Notes under the pieces: generated by a model
Database searches by the model: none
Told to the model about the DNA's origin: nothing
What the model saw: only the letters and a program-made list of their open reading frames with translations
Shown: piece by piece, positions 37,846 through 44,647 of the stretch
How positions within the stretch are numbered: the first letter of the stretch is position 1
Layout of the letters: each line of letters opens with the position of its first letter
Assembly (NCBI RefSeq): GCF_003987395.1
Contig: NZ_PIPT01000001.1
Span: 310,001-374,000 of the forward strand
DNA length: 64,000 bases
Source of the DNA: Pseudidiomarina aquimaris
Lineage (GTDB): Bacteria > Pseudomonadota > Gammaproteobacteria > Enterobacterales > Alteromonadaceae
Reading direction: 5' to 3'
Translations under genes and position numbers: made by a program

Positions 37846-38712
37846 TTAGTTCGAAACCGGCTCCACCGTGTAGCCACGTTCCCGTAAAAGGTTGATCATA
37901 CCAGCTTTTCCGCCCAAATGACCTGCACCCACAGCAATAAATTCGCTGCCTTCAGCTTGCAGTTCTTTATCTAGGGACTCTTGCCATGCAAAGTTACGTT
38001 GGTCGAGAAGAACTTCTTTATATTCGGCGTATTCATCCATCTCGATAAACATGCCGTACATGCCGTCGATATCTTCAGCTTGGTAGAGGTCGATCATACG
38101 CTGTAATTCAGCTTTCGCTCCAGCTTCGTCTTCCAATGCATCGGCTAGCCATTGTACTTGCTCCGCATGCGGGATCTGTTCAAATACGCCAAATTGGAAG
38201 TCGACAGTTTCCAAACCTTCAACTGGTTTCTGTTGCATCATTGCTTGCTGCGTGAAATAGCCTTCAAAAGAAGCTGGCTGGCCACAATCAAGTTGCGCAG
38301 ACATCAGCATGCCGCTGACAACAAAAGGGCGCATTCCATCAAAAGCCGATAAACCAACGCCCATATTTGCTTTAAAGAACGCATCTAATTTTTCTGCTTG
38401 TGCTTCAGATAAGCCACTCGAAATCTTTAAACCTTCAGGCTGAAAAATCTTCGCTTGCATACTTTGCATCATGTTGGGGTCATCCATGTCCAATTCCATG
38501 ATGAGTTTATCTGCTTCGTCAAAGGCCTTCTGAGTTGCTTCAGCAACATTAAAGTCAGCCTCACAAATCAAATGAATGGTGCCGTACAAATACGACGGTT
38601 CGGCCATATCTTTGCCAGTGATTTTATAGAGCAGTGCTGCATTTGCAGAGCTCACCGACAAACCTAGTGCCAATGATGTTGCCATTGCTAAACCTGAAAA
38701 TTTACTACGCAT
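37846..38712 (-). CDS. TraB/GumN-family exported protein
   Basis: 288 residues. Signal peptide (GLAMATSLALGLSVSSANA). The TraB/GumN motifs are present: SYLYGTIHLICEAD near the start, with the GT-H pair, and a C-terminal FIAVGAGHLGGKAGMINLLRERGYTV. The family resembles Tiki metalloproteases, so a metal-dependent hydrolase in the periplasm is possible but untested. RBS AAAGGAAACGGAACG. It is the last host gene before the element at the dif site. Confidence 0.9.
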   Translation of the reverse strand: MRSKFSGLAMATSLALGLSVSSANAALLYKITGKDMAEPSYLYGTIHLICEADFNVAEATQKAFDEADKLIMELDMDDPNMMQSMQAKIFQPEGLKISSGLSEAQAEKLDAFFKANMGVGLSAFDGMRPFVVSGMLMSAQLDCGQPASFEGYFTQQAMMQQKPVEGLETVDFQFGVFEQIPHAEQVQWLADALEDEAGAKAELQRMIDLYQAEDIDGMYGMFIEMDEYAEYKEVLLDQRNFAWQESLDKELQAEGSEFIAVGAGHLGGKAGMINLLRERGYTVEPVSN

Positions 38713-38867
38713 CGTTCCGTTTCCTTTTTTGAATAATGGTGTTCACCGAAAGCGTAGCGATAGTACTGACAAAATGCTACTAACAAAATGTCACAAATCA
38801 TCAACCGGAGCGCAAAGCGAGCGGTACGAGCCCAGGCCGGAGACGGGCTGATTTAACCATTTCACTC

Positions 38868-38895
38868 ATTGCGCATAATGTATATCTAGTACGTA
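38868..38895 (+). repeat. Left junction: hybrid dif-like site
   Basis: XerC arm ATTGCGCATAA (38868-38878), central TGTATA (38879-38884), then TCTAGTACGTA, which does not match the XerD arm TTATGTTAAAT. It shares 17 of the first 18 bases with the right-hand dif. This is expected for a host XerC arm joined to element DNA. Confidence 0.8.
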
Positions 38896-39030
38896 ACACG
38901 TGGTCAATTTGAGGTTACACAGCAACGATTTCTTTGTCTAGCAGGAGGGCGATTTACATCATCAAACTTGGACAAATCGAGAGGCCGTAAACAATCTGTT
39001 TACTATGCGAACACCGCATTATGTCTAGCA

Positions 39031-39050
39031 ATAGGGGGCAAGCCCCCTAT
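39031..39050. repeat. Hairpin inside the element
   Basis: ATAGGGGGC-AA-GCCCCCTAT, a perfect 9-bp inverted repeat with only two bases between the arms; a real loop would open the last pair. No T run on either side, so it may act on single-stranded DNA (origin or packaging signal) more than as a terminator. Confidence 0.6.
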
Positions 39051-39130
39051 TTACCCCAAGCTAACTATTAGTGACTCCTAATATTCTAAAAATAGACGGC
39101 ATCATAAGTACGATGAATGCTTTTACAAGC

Positions 39131-39160
39131 TTTAATAAGTATTAATAATGTTTAATAGAT
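39131..39160. repeat. Three TTAATA blocks at exact 10-bp period
   Basis: TTAATA begins at 39132, 39142 and 39152, in helical phase. AT-rich; may be an unwinding or bending element. Confidence 0.5.
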
Positions 39161-39231
39161 CGACAAAATGCCAGCATTTGGACATTTGGAACAACGATAA
39201 ATTGGGAAGGAAGCGTAAGTATAGAAAGATA

Positions 39232-39289
39232 GGGTTAGCGCTCTTTGCACTTTGCCCCTCGCTGCGCTAATTGCAACGTGCGCTAACCC
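39232..39289. repeat. Wide inverted repeat with 38-nt interior
   Basis: GGGTTAGCGC (39232-39241) and GCGCTAACCC (39280-39289) are exact inverses. The interior has further short pairings (TTGCAC..., GCTGCGC). In ssDNA this would fold into a branched structure, as in filamentous-phage intergenic regions. Confidence 0.55.
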
Positions 39290-39295
39290 CTCACT

Positions 39296-39356
39296 GCAAC
39301 ACGGAATATAGATAAACACTTATATTGATGATTATCTATAATGAAGCAACACGGAA
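39296..39356. repeat. Inverted repeat nested in direct repeats
   Basis: GCAACACGGAA occurs at 39296-39306 and 39346-39356. Between the copies TATAGATAA (39307-39315) and TTATCTATA (39332-39340) form a perfect inverted repeat. It lies immediately downstream of the HTH gene stop. Confidence 0.6.
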
Positions 39357-39370
39357 ACGTGACAGAATGC

Positions 39371-39796
39371 CTAACCCGTACCGGTTATGTCGGCACCAAA
39401 ACCCAACTCATCAAGCATTCGCTGCGCCTGTGACAAAGCGTTTCGCAACTTACATTCTGCATCATGTAATTGCCCTGGACGTTCACGAAGTAAGCGCTGA
39501 TACTGGCGTGCTGCCCATTTGTACTGGTAAATAAACTCGATATCAGCGGCCAAAACGACACCGTAAGGGGTTCTAATCTTATCACCCTCAATACGCCAAT
39601 GAGCAAAGCAGCCCTCGAGAGGGAGATAACCACGTTCCATGATAAGCAAATACTTAACGATCACGACAGGGGCTTTATTAGCGTCATACCAGCGGTGTAT
39701 AGTGCGTTCACAGACTCCAAAGTATTCTGCCGCCTTTCGCCAGTTAAAACCGAATACAGAGGCAAACAGGGTGCAATAATCACTATTACGCAGCAT
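39371..39796 (-). CDS. DUF3653-like phage HTH protein
   Basis: 141 residues. The N-terminal part carries a helix-turn-helix (WRKAAEYFGVCERTIHRWYD, about 19-38), followed by YLLIMERGYLP and W-RIEGDKIRTPYG, a pattern I associate with DUF3653 proteins found in gammaproteobacterial filamentous phages. The C-terminal half is helical and Arg/Gln-rich. The ATG at 39794-39796 overlaps the end of rep by 11 bp and follows GGGGGAA. Probable regulator of the element, but DNA targets are unproven. Confidence 0.75.
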   Translation of the reverse strand: MLRNSDYCTLFASVFGFNWRKAAEYFGVCERTIHRWYDANKAPVVIVKYLLIMERGYLPLEGCFAHWRIEGDKIRTPYGVVLAADIEFIYQYKWAARQYQRLLRERPGQLHDAECKLRNALSQAQRMLDELGFGADITGTG

Positions 39797-40595
39797 TGGA
39801 ATGTTCCCCCAAATCTAAAGACGCAATATAGTCCCTATGTTCATGACACCAACGCGAGCCCATTATTGAGCGAACGCCATCAAATGAAGCCTCCACGCCG
39901 TATTTGCTGGAAACTAGGGCAACGAACAACGAAACTTTTTTACGCCATTCTCTAGCCCCGTCAGACGCCCAAGAGAAGCGAGAATTAGCCACTCTAATAC
40001 CTTTTGAGTAACCAACGAGACGAACACCTTTATCAAGCGGTGAACGTTGCCCCATATCTTTCCCGAGATACTTGCTTAAATATTTAGCCATAACCGAGCC
40101 CGAAGAACGCACAGGCTCTAGCTGATGACGGCCAAAAGAGTATTTGGGGAGATTTTCTCGAAGGTCTTTCCAGTAAGCACGAAGTGAAGGGGGAACACTG
40201 CTGTAGTTTCGAGACCTTACGGCCTCGAAATCGAATCCAGTGCGAATGTCACAATCAGTTATTACCAAAAGATGCAAATGAAGCCTACGATTTTTGTGGC
40301 GTTCATAGACTCGAACCCAATGCTTGAATTTACGCTTTAGGTAGTTTGACGCAAGTGAGTTAAAACGCTTGGAGGCTTCCTTGCCGTTAATCACTTGGTC
40401 AGGAAAGGTAAGGGTAAGAAAACCAACGTAATTAATGCCGTGAGTTTGTATTAAAAAATCGACGTTTTCACGCAGTACAAACATGGCTTTTCTCACTGCA
40501 TTGGGAAGCGTTTCGATTGAATTGTTTATATTTAGACAAGGAAGAGGCGCACCGCTTTGCGGCGCACCTCCGTGCGGCAAAGTTGAGGTATTCAT
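39786..40595 (-). CDS. HUH rolling-circle replication initiator of the element
   Basis: 269 residues from ATG 40593-40595, preferred to a TTG 12 bp upstream because GGAG sits just before it. HUH-endonuclease motifs are in order: motif I FLTLTF (59-64), HUH motif LHLHLL with H106 and H108, and motif III YLSKY with Y172, K175 and Y176. A central basic patch follows Y85. Such proteins nick one strand and start rolling-circle replication in filamentous phages, plasmids and satellites. Its RBS lies inside a 7-bp inverted repeat (40601-40617). It overlaps the HTH gene downstream. Confidence 0.88.
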   Translation of the reverse strand: MNTSTLPHGGAPQSGAPLPCLNINNSIETLPNAVRKAMFVLRENVDFLIQTHGINYVGFLTLTFPDQVINGKEASKRFNSLASNYLKRKFKHWVRVYERHKNRRLHLHLLVITDCDIRTGFDFEAVRSRNYSSVPPSLRAYWKDLRENLPKYSFGRHQLEPVRSSGSVMAKYLSKYLGKDMGQRSPLDKGVRLVGYSKGIRVANSRFSWASDGAREWRKKVSLFVALVSSKYGVEASFDGVRSIMGSRWCHEHRDYIASLDLGEHSNAA

Positions 40596-40600
40596 TTTCA

Positions 40601-40617
40601 GCTCCAAAAATTGGAGC
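40601..40617 (-). promoter_or_regulatory. Inverted repeat covering the rep ribosome-binding site
   Basis: GCTCCAA-AAA-TTGGAGC. On the rep mRNA the second arm is TTGGAGC, which is the Shine-Dalgarno, 6 nt before the ATG. It could be an RNA hairpin shutting translation, or a DNA operator. Confidence 0.6.
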
Positions 40618-40635
40618 AGGTCGGGTTTTGTAGTA

Positions 40636-40675
40636 CATTAGAACCGTCACCTGCGTGTAGTGAATGCATTAGAAC
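40636..40675. repeat. Direct and inverted repeats upstream of rep
   Basis: CATTAGAAC occurs at 40636-40644 and 40667-40675, 31 bp apart (three helical turns). In addition GTCACCT (40646-40652) and AGGTGAC (40686-40692) form an inverted repeat. Candidate repressor or Rep binding sites. Confidence 0.55.
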
Positions 40676-40696
40676 AATCTGTTCAAGGTGACCACG

Positions 40697-40731
40697 CCCC
40701 GAGACTTTCGCAGAGTCTGCGGGGTTTTTTT
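40697..40731 (+). terminator. Plus-strand terminator within the element
   Basis: CCCCGAGACT (40697-40706) pairs with AGTCTGCGGGG (40714-40724) with a small bulge, followed by seven T. It points against rep, so something must be transcribed rightward toward it, most simply a short RNA starting near or inside the 5' end of rep. Confidence 0.75.
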
Positions 40732-40826
40732 ATGCCTGAAACTGGATTTCCAGAGGCCGTTACTCGCCGTGCATTGAATCGGTTAAGGGGTCAAACCGTA
40801 CTCCTCCAATGCCCTCAAATATCCCC

Positions 40827-40854
40827 ATTACGCATAATGTATATTATGTTAAAT
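40827..40854 (+). other. dif: dif site (XerCD chromosome dimer resolution site)
   Basis: 28 bp: XerC arm ATTACGCATAA (40827-40837), central TGTATA (40838-40843), XerD arm TTATGTTAAAT (40844-40854). From base 5 of the XerC arm on it is identical to E. coli dif as I recall it. This places the replication terminus here. The XerC arm present now probably came from the element, as the left junction has the G variant. Confidence 0.92.
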
Positions 40855-41015
40855 CACATATTAATAAGTCTTATAAGAATAAGTAGGCATTCACATTTAT
40901 GCGTCCCTACGTGAAATTTTGGGGATAACACCCCTGCTTTTTAAAAAGTAAACGCGTAGCGCACGATTGTAAAAATCCTGCGCGCCTAGGTCAGATTTTG
41001 CAGATAAATCCAGAA

Positions 41016-41564
41016 TTACTGGTTCATGTAGGTTTGGAAGGATGTCATTTGCTGCAGCAGAACATTCTCGACTGCTACAGCCCACGCTGACAAATCATTT
41101 GGCGAATACCCTGATACGCGATAACGAACAGTTAAAGTCGTGGTTTGCTCGTCGGCGCTATTCTTAAGACTCCAATCCATCACACCCGTCACACCTTCGC
41201 CTTGTAATGGTCCGAGGCCACCGGTAAATCGAATCAAGCTATAAGGTTCAACTTTAACGACGCGTAAGTGTTCGGTAAATCGCAATTCACTGTCAATTTC
41301 GCACAGGCAGCCACCCGGTCTAAGCTGTAACGTCATATTTTCACTTTTACCGTACCAAGTATGGTCAGCCAGCCACCATGCGCCGATATCTTCGGTAAGT
41401 CCTTCAAACACATGCTTTAAATGCCCGTCCACAGGAAGCGAAAAGGCAAAAGTGAAGCCTGTAGCGGAACTATCTAAAGTTTCTGCTTTACTGGTAGCTG
41501 TCGGTAATAGCAAACACGCTATTACCGTCGCTAAAGAAGAAATACGGGCTATTTTCATGCTCAT
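41016..41564 (-). CDS. Exported SRPBCC/START-like protein of the RND operon
   Basis: 182 residues. Signal peptide (ISSLATVIACLLLPTATSKA). The remainder resembles a polyketide-cyclase/START (SRPBCC) fold: VFEGLTEDIGAWWLADHTW, GGCLCEID, VKVEPYSLIRFTGGLGPLQGEG, and a final LLQQMTSFQTYM helix. That fold usually binds a hydrophobic ligand, but in the cytosol; here it should be periplasmic. The ATG overlaps the pump stop by 4 bp, so it belongs to the efflux operon. Role unknown. Confidence 0.75.
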   Translation of the reverse strand: MSMKIARISSLATVIACLLLPTATSKAETLDSSATGFTFAFSLPVDGHLKHVFEGLTEDIGAWWLADHTWYGKSENMTLQLRPGGCLCEIDSELRFTEHLRVVKVEPYSLIRFTGGLGPLQGEGVTGVMDWSLKNSADEQTTTLTVRYRVSGYSPNDLSAWAVAVENVLLQQMTSFQTYMNQ

Positions 41565-44500
41565 TGTTGCTCCGCCTGCTCCATTTCACGCTCAAGACGT
41601 TGGGTTTCATCAGCACGAGGCTTGGTAAACCGCGCAAGCGCTAAATAAATCACTGGCGTTAAGTAAAGCGTAAAGAGTACCGCAAATGCAAGGCCGCCAA
41701 ATACCACCCAGCCGATGGAGTTGCGTGCTTCAGCACCTGCCCCAACAGAAAGGATAAGCGGTAACGCCCCAAGCAAGGTTGAAACCAACGTCATCATGAT
41801 CGGGCGCAGGCGAATACTTGCAGCATGTTCTACCGCATCCCTTACAGACTGGCCCTTGTCGCGAAGTTGGTCTGCAAATTCAACAAGTAAGATTGAGTTT
41901 TTAGCAATCAACCCAATCAGCATTACCAAGCCTATTTGAGAGAATACGTTGATAGAAGTGCCCGTTATAAACAACGCAAAGAAGGCTGCGGCGATGCCAA
42001 AGGGTACGGTAGCCATGACCACTACAGCACTATTGACACTCTCAAACTGCGCGGCAAGTACGAGCAATACGATGATAAATGCCAAGATATAGGTCATCAT
42101 CACTTCTCGTTCGGTTTCTTCGTAGGCTTCAGCCTCACCTAGCAGCACCATACCAATGTTCTCAGGTAAGGTGTCATTAGCGATGCGACGGAGATTTTCG
42201 ACTACTTGTTCGATCGGAATTGAGGTCGGCATTTGCATGTCAACTTCAATAGCACGGCGTTGTGCTCGTCGTTCTAATTCAGCAGCAACGCCCTCTTCGC
42301 TGATGCTGGCAACCGCTGATAAAGGCACGACTTGGCCATCTGCGGTGCCGACATAAAGGTTTGCCAGATCGGTCGGCGACTTAATCAAGTTACGGTTCGC
42401 TTGTAACATGATAGGTACGGCTTGGTCGCCAATATTGAGGTCGACTAAGTCATCGCCATTAATCGCAACACGCAAGGTGGTCGATATATCACTTAATGAC
42501 ACGCCTAAGTCCGCGGCACGACGGCGATCGATATTGACGCGCAGTTGCGGCTGAGTCGGCTGGTAACCCACTCGCGGGAAGCCAACCTCGGGCATTTCGG
42601 ACTGTACCGCTTCACCAAACGCTAGCGCAGCATTGTAGATGTCGAGGTATTCATCGCCAGTTAGGGCAACTTCTAAGCCGCCACCCTGGCCCCGCAGGTT
42701 CAAACTATTCGAACCAAAGGCGCGTGCAGGAGCGCCAGGAATACGACTCAATGGCTCGCTGATCTCGTCGATGATTTCTTGTTGCGAGCGGTCGCGTTCT
42801 TCCCAGTCGGTTAATCGCACCGTAATAAATACTAGATTCGGGTCCCATTGCCCTACTCGCGTGTTTATACTTTGAACCGCACCACCATTCACATAGGGCA
42901 GCAGTATTTCTTCCATGCGTTGCGCTTGCCGATCCATAAAGTTCAAGCCAACACCATCTGGACCGCGAGCAAAGATTCGGATCTGACCGCGATCCTCTTG
43001 CGGCATCAACTCATTGTCGACCTGCAAATAAAACCACACCGCACTCCCGGCGACCAAAGTACAGCCAACAAAAACTAACAACGCGTGATCGAGTACCCAG
43101 TGCAGCGTTTTACTGTAGATATTAGAGAATCGCGTACCGATGCGTGAAAGCACCGTTTCCTTGTGTTCTTTTAACGGTAGGCGTGCGGTCAGCGCCGGAA
43201 CTAACGACAACGCGACGAACGAAGAAATAATGACGGCTGCCGCGAGTACACCGCCAAATTCACGGAATAGACGCCCCGCTGTTGAAGGCAAAAACGCAAT
43301 AGGAACGAACACCGCAACCAAAACCGCTGTGGTCGCAACCACCGCAAAGAAGACCTCGCGTGTACCAATAACAGCAGCTGCCCGCGCACCCAGCCCCATG
43401 GTGCGGCGGCGCTGAATGTTCTCAGACACCACGATTGCATCATCGACAATTAAGCCGGTCGCTAAGACCAAGGCCAATAAGGTCAGAATGTTAATCGAAA
43501 AGCCAAGCAGCCAAATGACCGCGACCGCACCAATAAGCGCGACAGGTATAGATGCTGCAGGAATGATGGTAGCGCGCCCTGAGCCGATAAACAGCCACAA
43601 AGTTGCGATCACCAATAAAATAGTCAAGCCAAGCGAGGTGATCACTTCTTCTACTGAGCTGCGAATGAATTCAGCGTCATCATCAGTGACTTGAATGGTT
43701 AGATCTGGATACTGCTTACGCAGGTCTTCGACAAGACGGAGAACTTCATCCGAGATCTCGATGGTATTTGAGCGCGCTTGACGAATAATGCCCAAGCCCA
43801 ATACTTGTTTACCATCCAAGCGCGTGATGCTGCTGGCGTCGGCAGGCCCAAAATAAACGGTTGCTACGTCACCCACACGTGTCGTGCCCGAGATAACGAT
43901 GTTCTCTACATCTTCCGGTGATACCGAGCTCGCGTCGGCACGCACGATCAGCTGTTGATCAGTCGACTTTAAGCTACCAGCAGGAACATCAAAGGGCGCT
44001 TGCCGCAATGCCGCAGCAACTTGTGTGACAGTAAGGTTGTAACTGGACAACCGCAATGGCTCAATGACAACGCGCATGACCCGGCGCCGATCACCCGTCA
44101 GGCGCACATCGGCCACACCAGGAATGTTCAAAAAGTTTGGCGCTAAATCGGTTTCAACGCGTTCAGTTAAGGCGGGTAAATCCAACGCATCGCTTGAAAT
44201 AGCTAAGGCGACAACGGATTCAGCGTCATTATCGGCTTTAATAATAGAAACATTTTCAACTTGCTCGGGTAAGCCGCGTTGTACCCGACTCACCGACTCT
44301 CGGGTTTCGTTCGCCGCGTTATCTAAATCAATACCGGGACGAAATTCGATAACGATCCGTGAGCTACCCTCTTCACTTGAGGCGCGAATGGACTTCACAC
44401 CACTCACGCGTGCCGCCGCCCCTTCGAGGCGACTGGTTACTTCGGTATCAACGGTTTCGGGCGCAGCTCCAGGATAACTTGCGGTCACCGAGATCACCGG

Positions 44501-44647
44501 CCGATCGACGTCCGGCAACTCCCGTACTTCGACGCCCTGAATCGCTGCAATACCGGCTATGATAATCAATAGATTTAGGACAACGATAAGTACCGGTCGA
44601 CGAATCGACATCGATGGCAAATCATTTAATTGGGGGGCCCACTTCAT
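41561..44647 (-). CDS. RND-family (HAE1) efflux permease
   Basis: Inner-membrane proton-driven pump, 1028 residues, twelve helices in the standard 1+5+1+5 layout with two periplasmic loops. The proton-relay pair is in ATGLIVDDAIVVSENIQRR (TM4), and IGLIAKNSILLVEFADQ matches the TM10-11 signature. Substrate cannot be predicted. The start ATG shares one base with the adaptor stop (TAATG). No outer-membrane channel gene is in the operon, so it would rely on a TolC-like protein encoded elsewhere. Confidence 0.95.
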   Translation of the reverse strand: MKWAPQLNDLPSMSIRRPVLIVVLNLLIIIAGIAAIQGVEVRELPDVDRPVISVTASYPGAAPETVDTEVTSRLEGAAARVSGVKSIRASSEEGSSRIVIEFRPGIDLDNAANETRESVSRVQRGLPEQVENVSIIKADNDAESVVALAISSDALDLPALTERVETDLAPNFLNIPGVADVRLTGDRRRVMRVVIEPLRLSSYNLTVTQVAAALRQAPFDVPAGSLKSTDQQLIVRADASSVSPEDVENIVISGTTRVGDVATVYFGPADASSITRLDGKQVLGLGIIRQARSNTIEISDEVLRLVEDLRKQYPDLTIQVTDDDAEFIRSSVEEVITSLGLTILLVIATLWLFIGSGRATIIPAASIPVALIGAVAVIWLLGFSINILTLLALVLATGLIVDDAIVVSENIQRRRTMGLGARAAAVIGTREVFFAVVATTAVLVAVFVPIAFLPSTAGRLFREFGGVLAAAVIISSFVALSLVPALTARLPLKEHKETVLSRIGTRFSNIYSKTLHWVLDHALLVFVGCTLVAGSAVWFYLQVDNELMPQEDRGQIRIFARGPDGVGLNFMDRQAQRMEEILLPYVNGGAVQSINTRVGQWDPNLVFITVRLTDWEERDRSQQEIIDEISEPLSRIPGAPARAFGSNSLNLRGQGGGLEVALTGDEYLDIYNAALAFGEAVQSEMPEVGFPRVGYQPTQPQLRVNIDRRRAADLGVSLSDISTTLRVAINGDDLVDLNIGDQAVPIMLQANRNLIKSPTDLANLYVGTADGQVVPLSAVASISEEGVAAELERRAQRRAIEVDMQMPTSIPIEQVVENLRRIANDTLPENIGMVLLGEAEAYEETEREVMMTYILAFIIVLLVLAAQFESVNSAVVVMATVPFGIAAAFFALFITGTSINVFSQIGLVMLIGLIAKNSILLVEFADQLRDKGQSVRDAVEHAASIRLRPIMMTLVSTLLGALPLILSVGAGAEARNSIGWVVFGGLAFAVLFTLYLTPVIYLALARFTKPRADETQRLEREMEQAEQQ

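Larger units (their letters stand above)
38713..39370. other. Intergenic stretch: host DNA, left element junction and structured noncoding DNA
   Basis: 38713-38867 is host leader DNA of the TraB gene. From 38879 the DNA belongs to the element. No ORF with a plausible start, length and RBS was found on either strand. It holds a half-dif, a strong short hairpin (39031), a phased TTAATA triplet (39131), a wide 10-bp inverted repeat (39232) and a 9-bp inverted repeat flanked by direct repeats (39296-39356). The base composition turns AT-rich. Confidence 0.7.
38879..40837. mobile_element. 1.96-kb dif-integrated element (IMEX, inovirus-satellite-like)
   Basis: Bounded by a hybrid half-dif on the left and a complete dif on the right, as after Xer-mediated single-copy insertion with exchange at the XerC side. 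Contents: HUH Rep gene, overlapping DUF3653-like HTH gene, two structured noncoding regions and one terminator. No major or minor coat, zot/gpI-like assembly ATPase, secretin, integrase or transposase gene is visible. Filamentous phages such as CTX, VGJ and their satellites (RS1) insert at dif this way. Either a satellite that needs a helper phage or a reduced relic. Confidence 0.8.
40596..41015. other. Intergenic stretch: rep control region, dif and host flank
   Basis: 40596-40826 is element DNA with repeats and a plus-strand terminator. 40827-40854 is dif. 40855-41015 is host DNA, AT-rich, in which I see no gene and no terminator with a T run after the SRPBCC gene. Plus-strand frames across this stretch run through the terminator and dif and look spurious. 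Confidence 0.7.

Noticed and set aside
38829-38850. GAGCCC...GGGCTG stem upstream of the left junction as a terminator
   Set aside because: Short stem, no T run, and no gene reading toward it.
38713-39370. CRISPR array or toxin-antitoxin pair in the noncoding stretch
   Set aside because: Repeats are few, dissimilar and palindromic at short range; no regular spacer pattern and no small paired ORFs.
39599-39955. Plus-strand ORF of 118 codons opposite rep and the HTH gene
   Set aside because: It is the shadow of two overlapping minus-strand genes that have recognisable HUH and HTH motifs and proper RBSs.
36104-40731. Larger prophage including the TraB, SRPBCC or RND genes
   Set aside because: These genes lie outside the dif junctions, have normal host-like coding character and conserved chromosomal neighbours (fabA side).
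40660-40914. Plus-strand ORF of 84 codons spanning the element's right end
   Set aside because: It runs through a strong terminator and through dif into host DNA, has no domain pattern and no good RBS; a chance frame.
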